Assembly (NCBI GenBank): GCA_017520425.1
Contig: JAFXFO010000040.1
Span: 27,968-91,967 of the forward strand
From: Lachnospiraceae bacterium
Lineage (GTDB): Bacteria > Bacillota > Clostridia > Lachnospirales > Lachnospiraceae
DNA: 64,000 bases
Reading direction: 5' to 3'
Positions 33,133 through 41,952 of this stretch are shown here, one piece after another; the stretch's first letter is position 1, and each line of letters starts with the position of its first letter. Position numbers and translations under genes: made by a program. The notes beneath the pieces were generated by a model. That model was not told the origin of the DNA. It was given only the letters and a program-made list of their open reading frames with translations, and searched no databases.

Positions 33133-33975
33133 ATGAACAATTTAGAACTGAAAAAACGTGCTAATGATGTTCGTAAAGGTATTGTAACAGCTGTTCACAG
33201 TGCAAAAGCAGGACATCCGGGTGGATCTTTGTCCGCAGCAGATATGTATACCTTCCTGTATTTTGAGGAAATGAACATTGATCCTGCAGACCCTAAGAAG
33301 GCAGACAGAGACCGTTTCGTATTATCAAAGGGTCATACCGCTCCGGGTCTTTACTCAACACTTGCAAATAGAGGATACTTCTCTGTGGAAGATTTGAAGA
33401 CCTTAAGAAAATTAGGCTCTTATCTTCAGGGACACCCTTGTATGCAGCACATTCCCGGCGTAGATATGTCTTCCGGTTCTTTGGGACAGGGTATTTCTAC
33501 CGCTGTTGGTATGGCACTTGGTGCAAAGCTGGACAACAAGGATTTCCGTGTTTATACACTTTTAGGTGACGGTGAAATTCAGGAAGGTCAGGTATGGGAA
33601 GCAGCTATGTTTGCAGGCCATCGTCAGTTGGACAACCTGGTAGTAATCGTAGATAACAACGGCTTACAGATTGACGGTGCTATCGACGAAGTTTGCTCAC
33701 CTTATCCTATCGACAAGAAGTTTGAAGCATTCAACTTCCATGTAATCAATATCGATGCTCATGATTTTGATGCAATCAGAGCAGCACTTAATGAAGCAAA
33801 AGCAACCAAGGGTATGCCTACTTGTATCGTAATGCACAGTACCAAGGGTAAGGGCGTTTCCTTCATGGAAGGTAAGGCAGGCTGGCATGGCAAGGCTCCT
33901 AACGATGAGGAGTACGCTATTGCAATGGCAGATCTTGCAAAGATTGATGAAGAATTAGCAAAGGAGGAAGCATAA
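33133..33975 (+). CDS. Transketolase, N-terminal (TPP-binding) subunit
   Basis: A 280-residue subunit of a split transketolase. The thiamine diphosphate motif is LLGDGEIQEGQVWEAAMFAG, followed by VIVDNNGLQID. HPGGSLSAADMYTFLYF is the typical N-terminal substrate/TPP site. With the next gene it interconverts pentose, tetrose and triose phosphates in the non-oxidative pentose phosphate pathway. The gene ends 1 bp before the C-terminal subunit gene. Split transketolases are common in Clostridia. Confidence 0.95.
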   Translation: MNNLELKKRANDVRKGIVTAVHSAKAGHPGGSLSAADMYTFLYFEEMNIDPADPKKADRDRFVLSKGHTAPGLYSTLANRGYFSVEDLKTLRKLGSYLQGHPCMQHIPGVDMSSGSLGQGISTAVGMALGAKLDNKDFRVYTLLGDGEIQEGQVWEAAMFAGHRQLDNLVVIVDNNGLQIDGAIDEVCSPYPIDKKFEAFNFHVINIDAHDFDAIRAALNEAKATKGMPTCIVMHSTKGKGVSFMEGKAGWHGKAPNDEEYAIAMADLAKIDEELAKEEA

Positions 33976-33976
33976 G

Positions 33977-34915
33977 ATGGCAGACGTTAAGAAGATTGCA
34001 ACTCGTGAAAGCTATGGTAATGCTTTGAAAGAGCTTGGCGCTGAGTTCCCTGATTTAGTAGTATTGGATGCTGACCTTGCAGAAGCTACCAAGACCGGCG
34101 TTTTCAAGAAAGCTTTCCCTGAAAGACATATTGATTGTGGTATTGCAGAATGTAACATGGTAGGTATTGCAGCAGGTCTTGCAACTGTTGGTAAGATTCC
34201 TTTCGTAAGTTCTTTTGCAATGTTTGCAGCAGGACGTGCTTTTGAGCAGGTTCGTAACTCAGTGGGTTATCCTCACTTAAATGTAAAGATTGGTGCAACT
34301 CATGCAGGTATCACCGTTGGTGAAGATGGTGCCAGCCATCAGTGTAACGAAGACCTTGCTTTGATGAGAACCATTCCCGGTATGGTAGTTATGTGTCCTT
34401 CCGATGATATCGAAGCTAAGGCAGCAGTTCGTGCAGCTATCGAGCATGAAGGTCCTGTATATATCCGTTTCGGTCGTGCAGCAGTGCCTGTATTCAATGA
34501 TACTCCTGATTTCAAGTTTGAAATCGGTAAGGGTAGAGTTGTTCGCGAAGGTAAGGATGTAACCATCGTAGCTACCGGTATTTGTGTAGATTCCGCCATT
34601 GGAGCAGCAGAGAAGTTAGCAGCTGACGGTATTGATGCAGAAGTAATCAACATCTGTACCATCAAGCCTTTAGACGAAGAACTTATCCTTGCAAGCGCTA
34701 AGAAGACCGGTAAGGTTGTAACCGTAGAAGAGCATTCCGTAATCGGCGGTTTAGGTAGTGCAGTTTGTGACTGCTTAGCTGAGAAGCTTCCTACTCCTGT
34801 TAAGAAAATTGGTATGTACGACGTATTCGGTGAGTCCGGTTCCGCAGCAGCACTTGTTGAGAAGTATGGCTTAGATGCAGCAGGCGTTTACAAGTCAGTT
34901 AAGGAATGGATGTAA
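33977..34915 (+). CDS. Transketolase, C-terminal subunit
   Basis: A 312-residue partner subunit. It has the catalytic Glu region IDCGIAECNMVGIAAGLATV, the aromatic/His region ITVGEDGASHQCNEDLALMR, and the C-terminal domain VVTVEEHSVIGGLGSAVCDC. It starts 1 bp after the N-subunit stop, so the two are translationally linked and made in equal amounts. A strong terminator follows the gene at 34938. Confidence 0.95.
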   Translation: MADVKKIATRESYGNALKELGAEFPDLVVLDADLAEATKTGVFKKAFPERHIDCGIAECNMVGIAAGLATVGKIPFVSSFAMFAAGRAFEQVRNSVGYPHLNVKIGATHAGITVGEDGASHQCNEDLALMRTIPGMVVMCPSDDIEAKAAVRAAIEHEGPVYIRFGRAAVPVFNDTPDFKFEIGKGRVVREGKDVTIVATGICVDSAIGAAEKLAADGIDAEVINICTIKPLDEELILASAKKTGKVVTVEEHSVIGGLGSAVCDCLAEKLPTPVKKIGMYDVFGESGSAAALVEKYGLDAAGVYKSVKEWM

Positions 34916-34937
34916 TCTTTTAAATAACATAATAATT

Positions 34938-34972
34938 AAACCGGCTACAACATTAGTTGTGGTCGGTTTTTT
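34938..34972 (+). terminator. Intrinsic terminator of the transketolase operon
   Basis: AACCGGCTACAAC, loop ATTA, GTTGTGGTCGGTT and a T6 run. Confidence 0.88.
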
Positions 34973-34976
34973 GTGA

Positions 34977-35312
34977 TTCTGAGCAATTTAATAAAAGACT
35001 TTACATCAAGGGTTTTTAAGTTACTATGTGAATTTATTCTTTGATGACATCTAATTCTGTAAGATTTGTGCCGAAAGATGTTAAGATGACTTTTAATTCG
35101 ATATATCTGATTTTCATGACTTTGTATGCTTCGGAATTCTTATCAACTAAAACCATATAGGTCTGAAGCCGGGAGAATTCCTCGATATTCTTTTGTATTA
35201 ATTCCTGTGTATTAATTTCATTAACCTCCATCTATTCACCACCTTTGTATTTTATACTTTTATTATAGGTGGATTTTTTGTTGATGTAAAGTCCTTTATT
35301 AAGTTGGCAGAA
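34977..35312. mobile_element. 336-bp element with terminal inverted repeats around a small gene
   Basis: A 23-bp sequence at 34987-35009 (core GACTTTACATCAA) is repeated in inverted form at 35281-35303 with two mismatches. With short indels the match extends outward to TTCTG at 34977 and its complement at 35312. The element encloses one small minus-strand gene (35034-35231). No transposase is present. It could be a MITE-like or cargo-carrying non-autonomous element. No clear target-site duplication could be identified by eye. Confidence 0.6.
35034..35231 (-). CDS. Small acidic protein inside the inverted-repeat element
   Basis: A 65-residue predicted helical protein (MEVNEINTQELIQKNIEEFS, RLQTYMVLVDKNSEAYKVMK, IRYIELKVILTSFGTNLTEL). 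AAAGGTGG lies about 7-9 nt before the ATG, which supports real translation. The heptad-like spacing of hydrophobic residues suggests a short coiled-coil or helical bundle. The family is not recognised. It is the only gene in the element and reads against its neighbours. Confidence 0.6.
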   Translation of the reverse strand: MEVNEINTQELIQKNIEEFSRLQTYMVLVDKNSEAYKVMKIRYIELKVILTSFGTNLTELDVIKE

Positions 35313-35400
35313 CATATATAACTAGGGAGTGGGTGGAATGGTAACAAAGAAACGAAATACTAAAAGATATGTTGTTTATTTTAGAATAAGCTGCTAAAAG

Positions 35401-35457
35401 CCACTAATTTAGCACAAATGTAGCCAATGAGACATTTTTGACTACATAAATTAGTAA
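35401..35457 (+). other. Stem-loop upstream of rpe
   Basis: ACTAATTT near 35401 pairs with AAATTAGT near 35450-35457, and ATGTAG pairs with CTACAT inside it. It lies upstream of the rpe promoter. No known RNA family is recognised. Confidence 0.4.
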
Positions 35458-35466
35458 ACAATCATA

Positions 35467-35495
35467 TTGTTATTTTGTCAAGTATCTGTTATGAT
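35467..35495 (+). promoter_or_regulatory. Candidate promoter of rpe
   Basis: TTGTTA (35467-35472) and TATGAT (35490-35495) with a 17-bp spacer, 41 bp before the rpe ATG. Confidence 0.5.
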
Positions 35496-35536
35496 AAATT
35501 TGTCGAAATTTAACTGACTCGGGAGAGGACTTGGAG

Positions 35537-36187
35537 ATGAACATTTTATCACCTTCCATATTGGCAGCAGATTTTTGGAAGCTGGGAGAACAGATTAAAG
35601 AGATAGAAGAAGCAGGCGCACAGTATTTGCATATAGATGTGATGGACGGGATGTTCGTACCTTCCATATCATTCGGGATGCCGGTGATAGCATCCATTCG
35701 TAAGCAGACAGATATCTTTTTTGATGTACATATTATGATTGAGGAGCCGGAACGCTACGCGGCAGAGTTTGTAAAGTGCGGTGCGGATATGGTGACCTTT
35801 CATATTGAAGCCACGGAAGAAGTGGACAAGACCATACAAATCATCCGTGAAGCTGGTGCCAGGGTAGGTATCAGTATTAAGCCGAGTACTCCGGTAGAAA
35901 TACTTGAGCCTTATATCGATAAGGTGGACATGGTACTGGTGATGACTGTGGAGCCCGGATTTGGCGGTCAGAAGTATATGGATATTTGTACGGAGAAGAT
36001 TCGTCGTACCAGAGCCATGATAGAAGAACGTAGCTTGGATGTGGATGTACAGGTGGATGGCGGCATCACGCTTGACAATGTACATGTGGTACTGGAAGCC
36101 GGAGCTAATGTGATAGTAGCCGGTTCGGCGGTATTTAAGGAACCCATAAAGGAGAATGTGAAGAGCTTCTTAGAAATTTTCGGCTAA
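35537..36187 (+). CDS. rpe: Ribulose-phosphate 3-epimerase
   Basis: A 216-residue TIM-barrel enzyme that interconverts ribulose-5-phosphate and xylulose-5-phosphate. Signatures are LSPSILAADFWKLGEQI, YLHIDVMDGMFVPSISFG (metal/catalytic Asp), VLVMTVEPGFGGQKYM (second Asp region), and QVDGGITLDNVHVVLEAGAN. The ATG at 35537 is preferred; GAGAGGA lies 8-9 nt upstream and an in-frame TTG two codons earlier is too close. It joins transketolase and AraD in pentose metabolism. Confidence 0.95.
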   Translation: MNILSPSILAADFWKLGEQIKEIEEAGAQYLHIDVMDGMFVPSISFGMPVIASIRKQTDIFFDVHIMIEEPERYAAEFVKCGADMVTFHIEATEEVDKTIQIIREAGARVGISIKPSTPVEILEPYIDKVDMVLVMTVEPGFGGQKYMDICTEKIRRTRAMIEERSLDVDVQVDGGITLDNVHVVLEAGANVIVAGSAVFKEPIKENVKSFLEIFG

Positions 36188-36247
36188 GAGCACTTTAACA
36201 TATATTTTGTTTGTTGCAAGACAAACGAGACTAAGGAGGAAAAAGAG

Positions 36248-37162
36248 ATGGCATTTTGTACAAAATGTGGAAAAGAATTAGCAGAAAACGAAGTATGTAC
36301 CTGCCAGCAGGAAGCACCCGTTGAGGCACCTCAGGCAGAAGCACCCCAGGCACCTGTACAGGAAGTTCCTGTAGCACAGGAAGCACCTGCGAAAAAGCCC
36401 CTTGACAAGAAGATTGTATACGGCGCAGCCGGTGTTGTGGCACTGTTGCTTATCGTATTAATCGTATCTTTGGCAGGCGGTAAGCCTTACAAGAAGATGC
36501 TGGACGAGTATGTATCTTTGGTAAATAAGAAGAGCACTGATGTTTCAGCATATCAGTATGCTTTGATGGCTGACGGCAGAGTAAAGTCTACCAAGGAGTT
36601 AGAGAAGCTGACCAAGAAGATTTATGATGAAGATGATGACGCCTTAGAAGATGCGAAGGAAGCAAAAGCAGATCAGTACGAAGATTTAAATGACGAGTAT
36701 GATAAGTGGAAACTCAGCTATGAAATCAAGTCTGCAAAGAAGATGGATGACAAGGATCTGAAGGATTATCAGAAGGAAGCAAAGAGCTATTACAAGGATT
36801 GGATTAAGCCTGAAATAAAGTTCATCGAAGATATGCTTGATGACGATGATGAATTAGAAGATTATGCGGATGAACTGGATGTAAAAGAGAAGGATCTGAA
36901 GAAGATTCTCAAGACTACTTTAAAGCAGGCTCAGGAATTTGAAGATATGGAAATCACCGCAGGTTATGAAGTAAAGGTGAAGTTCTTTGTAAAGACCAAG
37001 GATGATGAATACAAGACCGATATGGTTAAGGTGATTGTATTGAAGGCTAATGGCGATTGGGTATATGCAGGTCGTGCCGAAGACGAAAGCCGCTTTGCTT
37101 TTGAAGAGAGTGATCTTACTGCTTTAATTAGTAATTTAAACGAATCCTATTTATTTGATTAA
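36248..37162 (+). CDS. Zinc-ribbon membrane protein, unknown function
   Basis: A 304-residue protein. An N-terminal zinc ribbon (FCTKCGKELAENEVCTCQ) is followed by a proline/alanine-rich linker (residues about 24-55), one membrane helix (VYGAAGVVALLLIVLIVSLA, about 57-77), and an extracytoplasmic acidic, lysine/aspartate-rich helical part (residues 85-250). It ends in a small beta-like domain (KVIVLKANGDWVYAGRAE). This plan is widespread in Lachnospiraceae, but no function is assigned. The terminator at 37168 follows. Confidence 0.75.
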   Translation: MAFCTKCGKELAENEVCTCQQEAPVEAPQAEAPQAPVQEVPVAQEAPAKKPLDKKIVYGAAGVVALLLIVLIVSLAGGKPYKKMLDEYVSLVNKKSTDVSAYQYALMADGRVKSTKELEKLTKKIYDEDDDALEDAKEAKADQYEDLNDEYDKWKLSYEIKSAKKMDDKDLKDYQKEAKSYYKDWIKPEIKFIEDMLDDDDELEDYADELDVKEKDLKKILKTTLKQAQEFEDMEITAGYEVKVKFFVKTKDDEYKTDMVKVIVLKANGDWVYAGRAEDESRFAFEESDLTALISNLNESYLFD

Positions 37163-37167
37163 TCAAT

Positions 37168-37203
37168 TTACCTCCCGAAGAGTAATCTTCGGGAGGTTTT
37201 TCA
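37168..37203 (+). terminator. Intrinsic terminator after the zinc-ribbon gene
   Basis: ACCTCCCGAAGA, loop GTAA, TCTTCGGGAGGT, then a T-run. Very strong. Confidence 0.92.
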
Positions 37204-37208
37204 TTGGA

Positions 37209-37237
37209 TTGACATTTGGTACCGGGTGTGATATTCT
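37209..37237 (+). promoter_or_regulatory. Promoter of the metG T-box transcript
   Basis: TTGACA (37209-37214) and TATTCT (37232-37237) with a 17-bp spacer. Transcription would start near 37244. Confidence 0.75.
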
Positions 37238-37243
37238 ATGCAA

Positions 37244-37545
37244 TAGAATGTAAAAGCAATGATGAAGAGAGTATCCTTGGAAAGGTTTTACAGAGAAGCT
37301 TCCGTGGCGGGCCGGCAGGCACGCAAGGCTGAGAGGAGGCGAACGCAGAACAAGGGGAAGATGGCTTCTGAGCGGCGCACCGAACTTGGATAAGCAAGGC
37401 TGCGACAGGTTCCGCCTGTTATAGCGGAAGAGTCTGAGGGGACTCGATGAGGTCTGTTTCGTAAGGAACGGATGAAAAGAAGTGGTAACACGGGTTTAGG
37501 CTCGTCTTCTGTTAGGAATAATAGAAGATGGGTTTATTTTTTTGA
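37244..37545 (+). promoter_or_regulatory. T-box leader controlling metG
   Basis: The roughly 300-nt region before metG reads as a T-box riboswitch. Stem I carries an AGAGAGTA element near 37264. A conserved T-box-like bulge GTGGTAACACGGG lies at 37482-37494. Alternative pairing is visible between an antiterminator (AGAAG with CTTCT around it) and a terminator (CTCGTCTTCT with AGAAGATGGG, then TTTATTTTTTT at 37534-37543). Uncharged tRNA would favour antitermination. I could not place the specifier codon with certainty; methionine is inferred from the gene controlled. Confidence 0.82.
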
Positions 37546-37560
37546 GAAAGGAAGAAGAAC

Positions 37561-39534
37561 ATGAGCAAAACACCCTATTATATTACAACAGCCATTGCCT
37601 ATACTTCAGGCAAGCCCCATATCGGCAACAATTATGAAATCGTACTGGCAGATGCCATTGCCAGATTTAAGAGAAAAGAAGGCTATGATGTATTTTTTCA
37701 GACAGGTACTGATGAGCATGGCCAGAAGATTGAGCTGAAGGCTCAGGATGCAGGGGTATCCTGCAAGGAATTCGTAGACCAAGTGGCAGGCGTGATTCAA
37801 AGTCTTTGCGACCAGCTGAATATTTCCTACGATAAGTTTATCCGTACTACGGACGATTACCATGAAAAGCAGGTACAGAAGATTTTCAAGAGACTTTATG
37901 ATCAGGGAGATATTTATAAGAGCTCTTATGAAGGTCTTTACTGTACACCCTGTGAGTCCTTCTGGACCGAGTCCCAGTTAGTAGAGGGCAAGTGTCCCGA
38001 TTGTGGCAGAGAGGTAAAGCCTGCCAGTGAGGAAGCATACTTCTTCAAGATGAGCAAGTATGCAGATAAATTAATCAAGCATATTAATGAGCATCCGGAA
38101 TTTATCCAGCCGGTGAGCCGTAAGAATGAGATGATGAATAACTTTTTATTACCCGGTCTGACAGATCTTTGCGTATCCCGTACTTCTTTTAAGTGGGGTA
38201 TTCCGGTAGACTTTGATGAGAAGCATGTAGTATATGTGTGGCTGGATGCGCTTACCAACTATATCACCGGTATCGGCTATGATGCAGACGGTAACAGCAC
38301 CGAGCAGTACAAGAAATTATGGCCTGCAGATTTGCATTTGATTGGTAAGGATATTATCCGCTTCCATACCATTTACTGGCCTATTTTCCTGATGGCACTG
38401 GGTGAGCCTTTGCCTAAGCAGGTATTCGGTCATCCCTGGTTACTTCAGGGCGACGGCAAGATGAGTAAGTCCAAGGGTAACGTAATTTACGCAGATGATT
38501 TGATTGATTTCTTCGGCGTGGATGCGGTACGTTATTTCGTACTTCACGAGATGCCTTTTGAAAATGACGGAACCATTACCTGGGAGCTGATGGTGGAGAG
38601 ACTGAACTCTGATTTGGCAAACACCTTGGGTAATTTAGTAAACAGAACCATTTCTATGAGTAATAAGTATTTCGGTGGTGTGGTAGCAGACAAGGGCATC
38701 GTGGATGAAGCCATTGATGCAGATCTGAAGGCAGTTATCACCGGTACATTGGATAAGGTACAGGCGAAGATGGCAGATTTGAAGGTGGCAGATGCCCTGA
38801 CCGAAATCTTTGCTATCTTTAAGAGATGTAATAAATATATTGATGAGACAGAGCCTTGGGTATTGGCTAAGGATGAAGCAAAGGCAGACCGTCTGGCTAC
38901 CGTAATGTACAATCTGGTAGAAGGTATCACCATCGGTGCTTCCCTGCTCCAGCCCTTCATGCCGGAAACCGCTGAGAAAATAGTGGCTCAGTTAAACGCA
39001 GAAATTCGTGAGTTTGATGCGTTGAAGCAGTTTGGCTTGCGTGAAAATGATGTGAAGGTGACCGAAACTCCCGAAATCCTCTTTGCAAGATTGAAGGTGG
39101 AAGAAATCGTAGAAAAGGCAGAGGCTATGTATGCTGCAAGATGCGCAGAAGCAGAAACTCCTGCAGAAGAGGCACCAGCTGAGGATGTTATCGATATCGA
39201 ATCGAAGGCCGAGATTGAATATGATGATTTTGCAAAGTTGCAGTTCCAGGTGGGCGAGATTATTGCTTGTGAAGCAGTGCCCAAGTCCAAAAAGCTGCTT
39301 TGCTCACAGGTGAAAATCGGCAGTCAGGTACGTCAGATTGTGTCCGGTATCAAGGCGCATTATACTCCTGAGGAAATGGTGGGCAAAAAAGTAATGGTAC
39401 TTGTAAACTTAAAGCCTGCGAAGCTGGCGGGTGTGCTTTCTGAAGGTATGCTTCTTTGCGCAGAGGATGCAGAGGGCAATCTGGCACTTATGACACCGGA
39501 GAAGAAGATGCCTGCAGGTGCAGAAATCTGCTAA
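37561..39534 (+). CDS. metG: Methionyl-tRNA synthetase with C-terminal tRNA-binding domain
   Basis: A 657-residue enzyme. The HIGH-type motif is YTSGKPHIGNNYEIVLADAI. The zinc knuckle is YCTPCESFWTESQLVEGKCP plus DCGR. The KMSKS loop is GKMSKSKGNVIYADDL. The C-terminal 110 residues are an EMAPII/Trbp111-like tRNA-binding domain (FAKLQFQVGEIIACEAVPKS ... VSGIKAHYTPEEMVGKKVMV). This is the usual long form of Firmicutes MetRS. It is controlled by the T-box leader. Confidence 0.97.
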   Translation: MSKTPYYITTAIAYTSGKPHIGNNYEIVLADAIARFKRKEGYDVFFQTGTDEHGQKIELKAQDAGVSCKEFVDQVAGVIQSLCDQLNISYDKFIRTTDDYHEKQVQKIFKRLYDQGDIYKSSYEGLYCTPCESFWTESQLVEGKCPDCGREVKPASEEAYFFKMSKYADKLIKHINEHPEFIQPVSRKNEMMNNFLLPGLTDLCVSRTSFKWGIPVDFDEKHVVYVWLDALTNYITGIGYDADGNSTEQYKKLWPADLHLIGKDIIRFHTIYWPIFLMALGEPLPKQVFGHPWLLQGDGKMSKSKGNVIYADDLIDFFGVDAVRYFVLHEMPFENDGTITWELMVERLNSDLANTLGNLVNRTISMSNKYFGGVVADKGIVDEAIDADLKAVITGTLDKVQAKMADLKVADALTEIFAIFKRCNKYIDETEPWVLAKDEAKADRLATVMYNLVEGITIGASLLQPFMPETAEKIVAQLNAEIREFDALKQFGLRENDVKVTETPEILFARLKVEEIVEKAEAMYAARCAEAETPAEEAPAEDVIDIESKAEIEYDDFAKLQFQVGEIIACEAVPKSKKLLCSQVKIGSQVRQIVSGIKAHYTPEEMVGKKVMVLVNLKPAKLAGVLSEGMLLCAEDAEGNLALMTPEKKMPAGAEIC

Positions 39535-39565
39535 TCATTTAAGACTTTATAAACAGGTAGAAAAA

Positions 39566-40504
39566 ATGATTAAAAAAGAATTATATTTTGATTCTATTGA
39601 TGGAAAAAGTAAAATATATGCGGTACAATATATTCCGGCAGAGGAGAAAATAGTCGGAGTAATCCAAATTGTATATGGCATGGCGGAGCATATTGGACGT
39701 TATGAGGCCTTTGGTGAAGCAATGGCCCGGAAGGGGTTTGTTGTGACGGGAAATGATTATCAGGGGCACGGCAAGACCTGGCAAGAGGGCGATGTGATGG
39801 GATATTTCTGCGAACAGGACCCTTCCGCAGTGATGATTGAGGATGTGCATACACTGCACAAATTGACTGCTGAAGCATATCCTGAGGTGCCGTATATATT
39901 GATAGGACACAGTATGGGTTCCTTTTTGGTAAGGAATTATGTGAGTTGTTACGGTCATGAACTGTCTGCAGCTATTTTGCTGGGAACGGCCCAACAGTCC
40001 AAGGCATTGGTTGGTTTTGGTAAGTTTATAAACAGAATACTTAAATTTTTGTTTGGCACAAAACACAAAAGCAAGTTTCTGAATCATTTGAGCTTTGGCT
40101 CAAATATTAAGCGTTTTGAACCGGCTCGTACACCTTCGGACTGGCTGACCCGGGATACAGAGGTAATTGACCGATATAATGCAGACCCAATGTGCGGATT
40201 TTTATTTACAGCCAACGGCTTTGACGGCTTGCTTGGATTGATTAGCCGCATGAATAGGGCAGAAGTTGTGGAGAAAATACCGAAGGAGCTTCCGGTACTG
40301 ATTCTGGCAGGTACCATGGACCCTGTGGGGGACTTTGGAAAGGGCCCGGAAAAGGTGTATGAACGTTTGAAGAAGACGGGGCTGGAAAAGGTGGAAATCA
40401 GATTGTATGAAGGCGCACGTCATGAGCTTCTGAACGAAACTAATCGGGAAGAGATAATGAGTGATATTTGCGAGTGGATAGAGAACAAGTTTTCTTTATC
40501 ATAA
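39566..40504 (+). CDS. Serine-aminopeptidase/lysophospholipase-type alpha/beta hydrolase
   Basis: A 312-residue Hydrolase_4 protein. The nucleophile elbow is YILIGHSMGSFLVRNYV (GHSMG, Ser about residue 119). The acid is probably Asp in LAGTMDPVGDFG and the histidine is in YEGARHELLNETNREEIM. Relatives include monoacylglycerol lipases and lysophospholipases. The ATG at 39566 is chosen because homologues start here; the frame overlaps the end of metG if extended. It is possibly co-transcribed with metG and the GNAT gene. Confidence 0.87.
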   Translation: MIKKELYFDSIDGKSKIYAVQYIPAEEKIVGVIQIVYGMAEHIGRYEAFGEAMARKGFVVTGNDYQGHGKTWQEGDVMGYFCEQDPSAVMIEDVHTLHKLTAEAYPEVPYILIGHSMGSFLVRNYVSCYGHELSAAILLGTAQQSKALVGFGKFINRILKFLFGTKHKSKFLNHLSFGSNIKRFEPARTPSDWLTRDTEVIDRYNADPMCGFLFTANGFDGLLGLISRMNRAEVVEKIPKELPVLILAGTMDPVGDFGKGPEKVYERLKKTGLEKVEIRLYEGARHELLNETNREEIMSDICEWIENKFSLS

Positions 40505-40528
40505 TTGCTTGAGAATGGGAGTATAGCC

Positions 40529-41008
40529 ATGTATCAGGAAGAGTTACCGTACCAAATCAGATGGGCTGAAGCCGAAGACTGGACGCTGGCCATGAATATG
40601 ATTTGGAAGACCTTTATGAAATTTGAAGGTCCTGAATATACATCGGAGGGAATACGCAATTTCCTGGACTTTATTACGGACGAAGATTTATTTCATTCCT
40701 TCTTAAAGGGAAAGTATCTGATGCTGGTAGCGTTGGATGGTGACCGGATTATAGGTGCGGCCTCCGTCAGAGACGGCAATCATCTCTCCCTGCTTTTTGT
40801 GGACGAGAGTTATCATCGTCAAGGTGTGGGACAAAGTCTGATGAGTTGCCTTTGCGAGTTTTTGAAAAATGAAGCAGGGCAAGAGGATATTACCTTAAAA
40901 GCAGCACCGTATGCAGTTGCGTTTTATCGCAAAATAGGCTTCTGGGCAACAGGACCTGAGGAGCACTACTCGGGCATTAAGGTTACTCCAATGAGAAAAA
41001 GATTGTAA
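40529..41008 (+). CDS. GNAT N-acetyltransferase
   Basis: A 159-residue GNAT protein. The core motif LLFVDESYHRQGVGQSLMSC fits acetyl-CoA binding, followed by ITLKAAPYAVAFYRKIGFWA. The ATG at 40529 has GGGAG about 7 nt upstream. The substrate is unknown. It begins 24 bp after the hydrolase gene. Confidence 0.85.
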   Translation: MYQEELPYQIRWAEAEDWTLAMNMIWKTFMKFEGPEYTSEGIRNFLDFITDEDLFHSFLKGKYLMLVALDGDRIIGAASVRDGNHLSLLFVDESYHRQGVGQSLMSCLCEFLKNEAGQEDITLKAAPYAVAFYRKIGFWATGPEEHYSGIKVTPMRKRL

Positions 41009-41023
41009 GAAAGGACGAAAAAC

Positions 41024-41731
41024 ATGAAATTTTTAGATTATGATTCACCATTGATGCAGTTTTTGACAAAGGTTGCCAATCTGATGATTATTAACGGACT
41101 TACCTTGTTGTGCTGTTTGCCTATAGTGACCGTAGGTGCTGCACTGACAGCGGCGCATTATATGTGTATGAAAATGGTGAGAAATGAGGACGGCCCTATT
41201 GTAAAAGGTTATTTCAAAGCATTTAAGGAGTCCATTAGACAGGCCACACCGGTTTGGTTTGTATTATTGTTGATTATTCTGGTGCTTTTGGGAGATTATT
41301 TGATTGTTTTCCGTTCGGGAATCACATTTCCTTATTGGTTCCAGGTGGCTTTGACTGCGGTAGCGTTTATCGGATTGTTTTTGTGGATTATGGTATTCCC
41401 TGTTATGGGCAAATTTGAAAATACTACGCTGCGCACCCTTAAGAATGCATTGATTATCAGTATAGCCAAGTTTCCCATTACGCTGGCCATGATTGTGTTG
41501 AATGCAATTCCCATTATTTTAATGCTTTTGTTTATCCAAATATTGCCGCTGATTCTTATGTTTGGTATTACCGTACCGGCTTATATCGGGGCCTTGATGC
41601 TGAATAAGTACTTCAAAAAGCTGGAAGGACATATTATTGAAGCTCAGATTGCCAGTGGTGTCATTGTTCCGGAGCCGGAAGTGGATGATTCGGAAAAGAT
41701 TTTTCATGATATTCCGGAAGAAAAACAATAA
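41024..41731 (+). CDS. YesL/DUF624-family membrane protein
   Basis: A 235-residue protein with about five membrane segments. The start FLDYDSPLMQFLTKVANLMI, then NGLTLLCCLPIVTVGAALTA, is the typical YesL/DUF624 N-terminus. These proteins often sit beside sugar ABC transporter or rhamnogalacturonan genes. Here the sugar-ABC ATPase follows 220 bp later. The function is unknown. Confidence 0.85.
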   Translation: MKFLDYDSPLMQFLTKVANLMIINGLTLLCCLPIVTVGAALTAAHYMCMKMVRNEDGPIVKGYFKAFKESIRQATPVWFVLLLIILVLLGDYLIVFRSGITFPYWFQVALTAVAFIGLFLWIMVFPVMGKFENTTLRTLKNALIISIAKFPITLAMIVLNAIPIILMLLFIQILPLILMFGITVPAYIGALMLNKYFKKLEGHIIEAQIASGVIVPEPEVDDSEKIFHDIPEEKQ

Positions 41732-41952
41732 AAATGTACAATCTGACGAAGAAAAACATGCAATACTATACGAAATGACGGAAAAACAAAAATTGTGCCA
41801 GTTTTCTAAGCAATTTTTACAATCCTCGGGGAAATATTTGTGTAATAGTAGTATGGCAAAAAAGAGAGATTTATTTTATACTAAACTAAGATTAAACAGC
41901 ATGGCTGTTATTAAAAGAAATCAATTGTTAAAACTGAAAGGAGTTTTACATC

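Noticed and set aside
35338-35397. 19-codon frame after the inverted-repeat element (ATG with GGGTGG upstream)
   Set aside because: It has a plausible ribosome site but is too short and unlike any known peptide; there is not enough support to call a gene.
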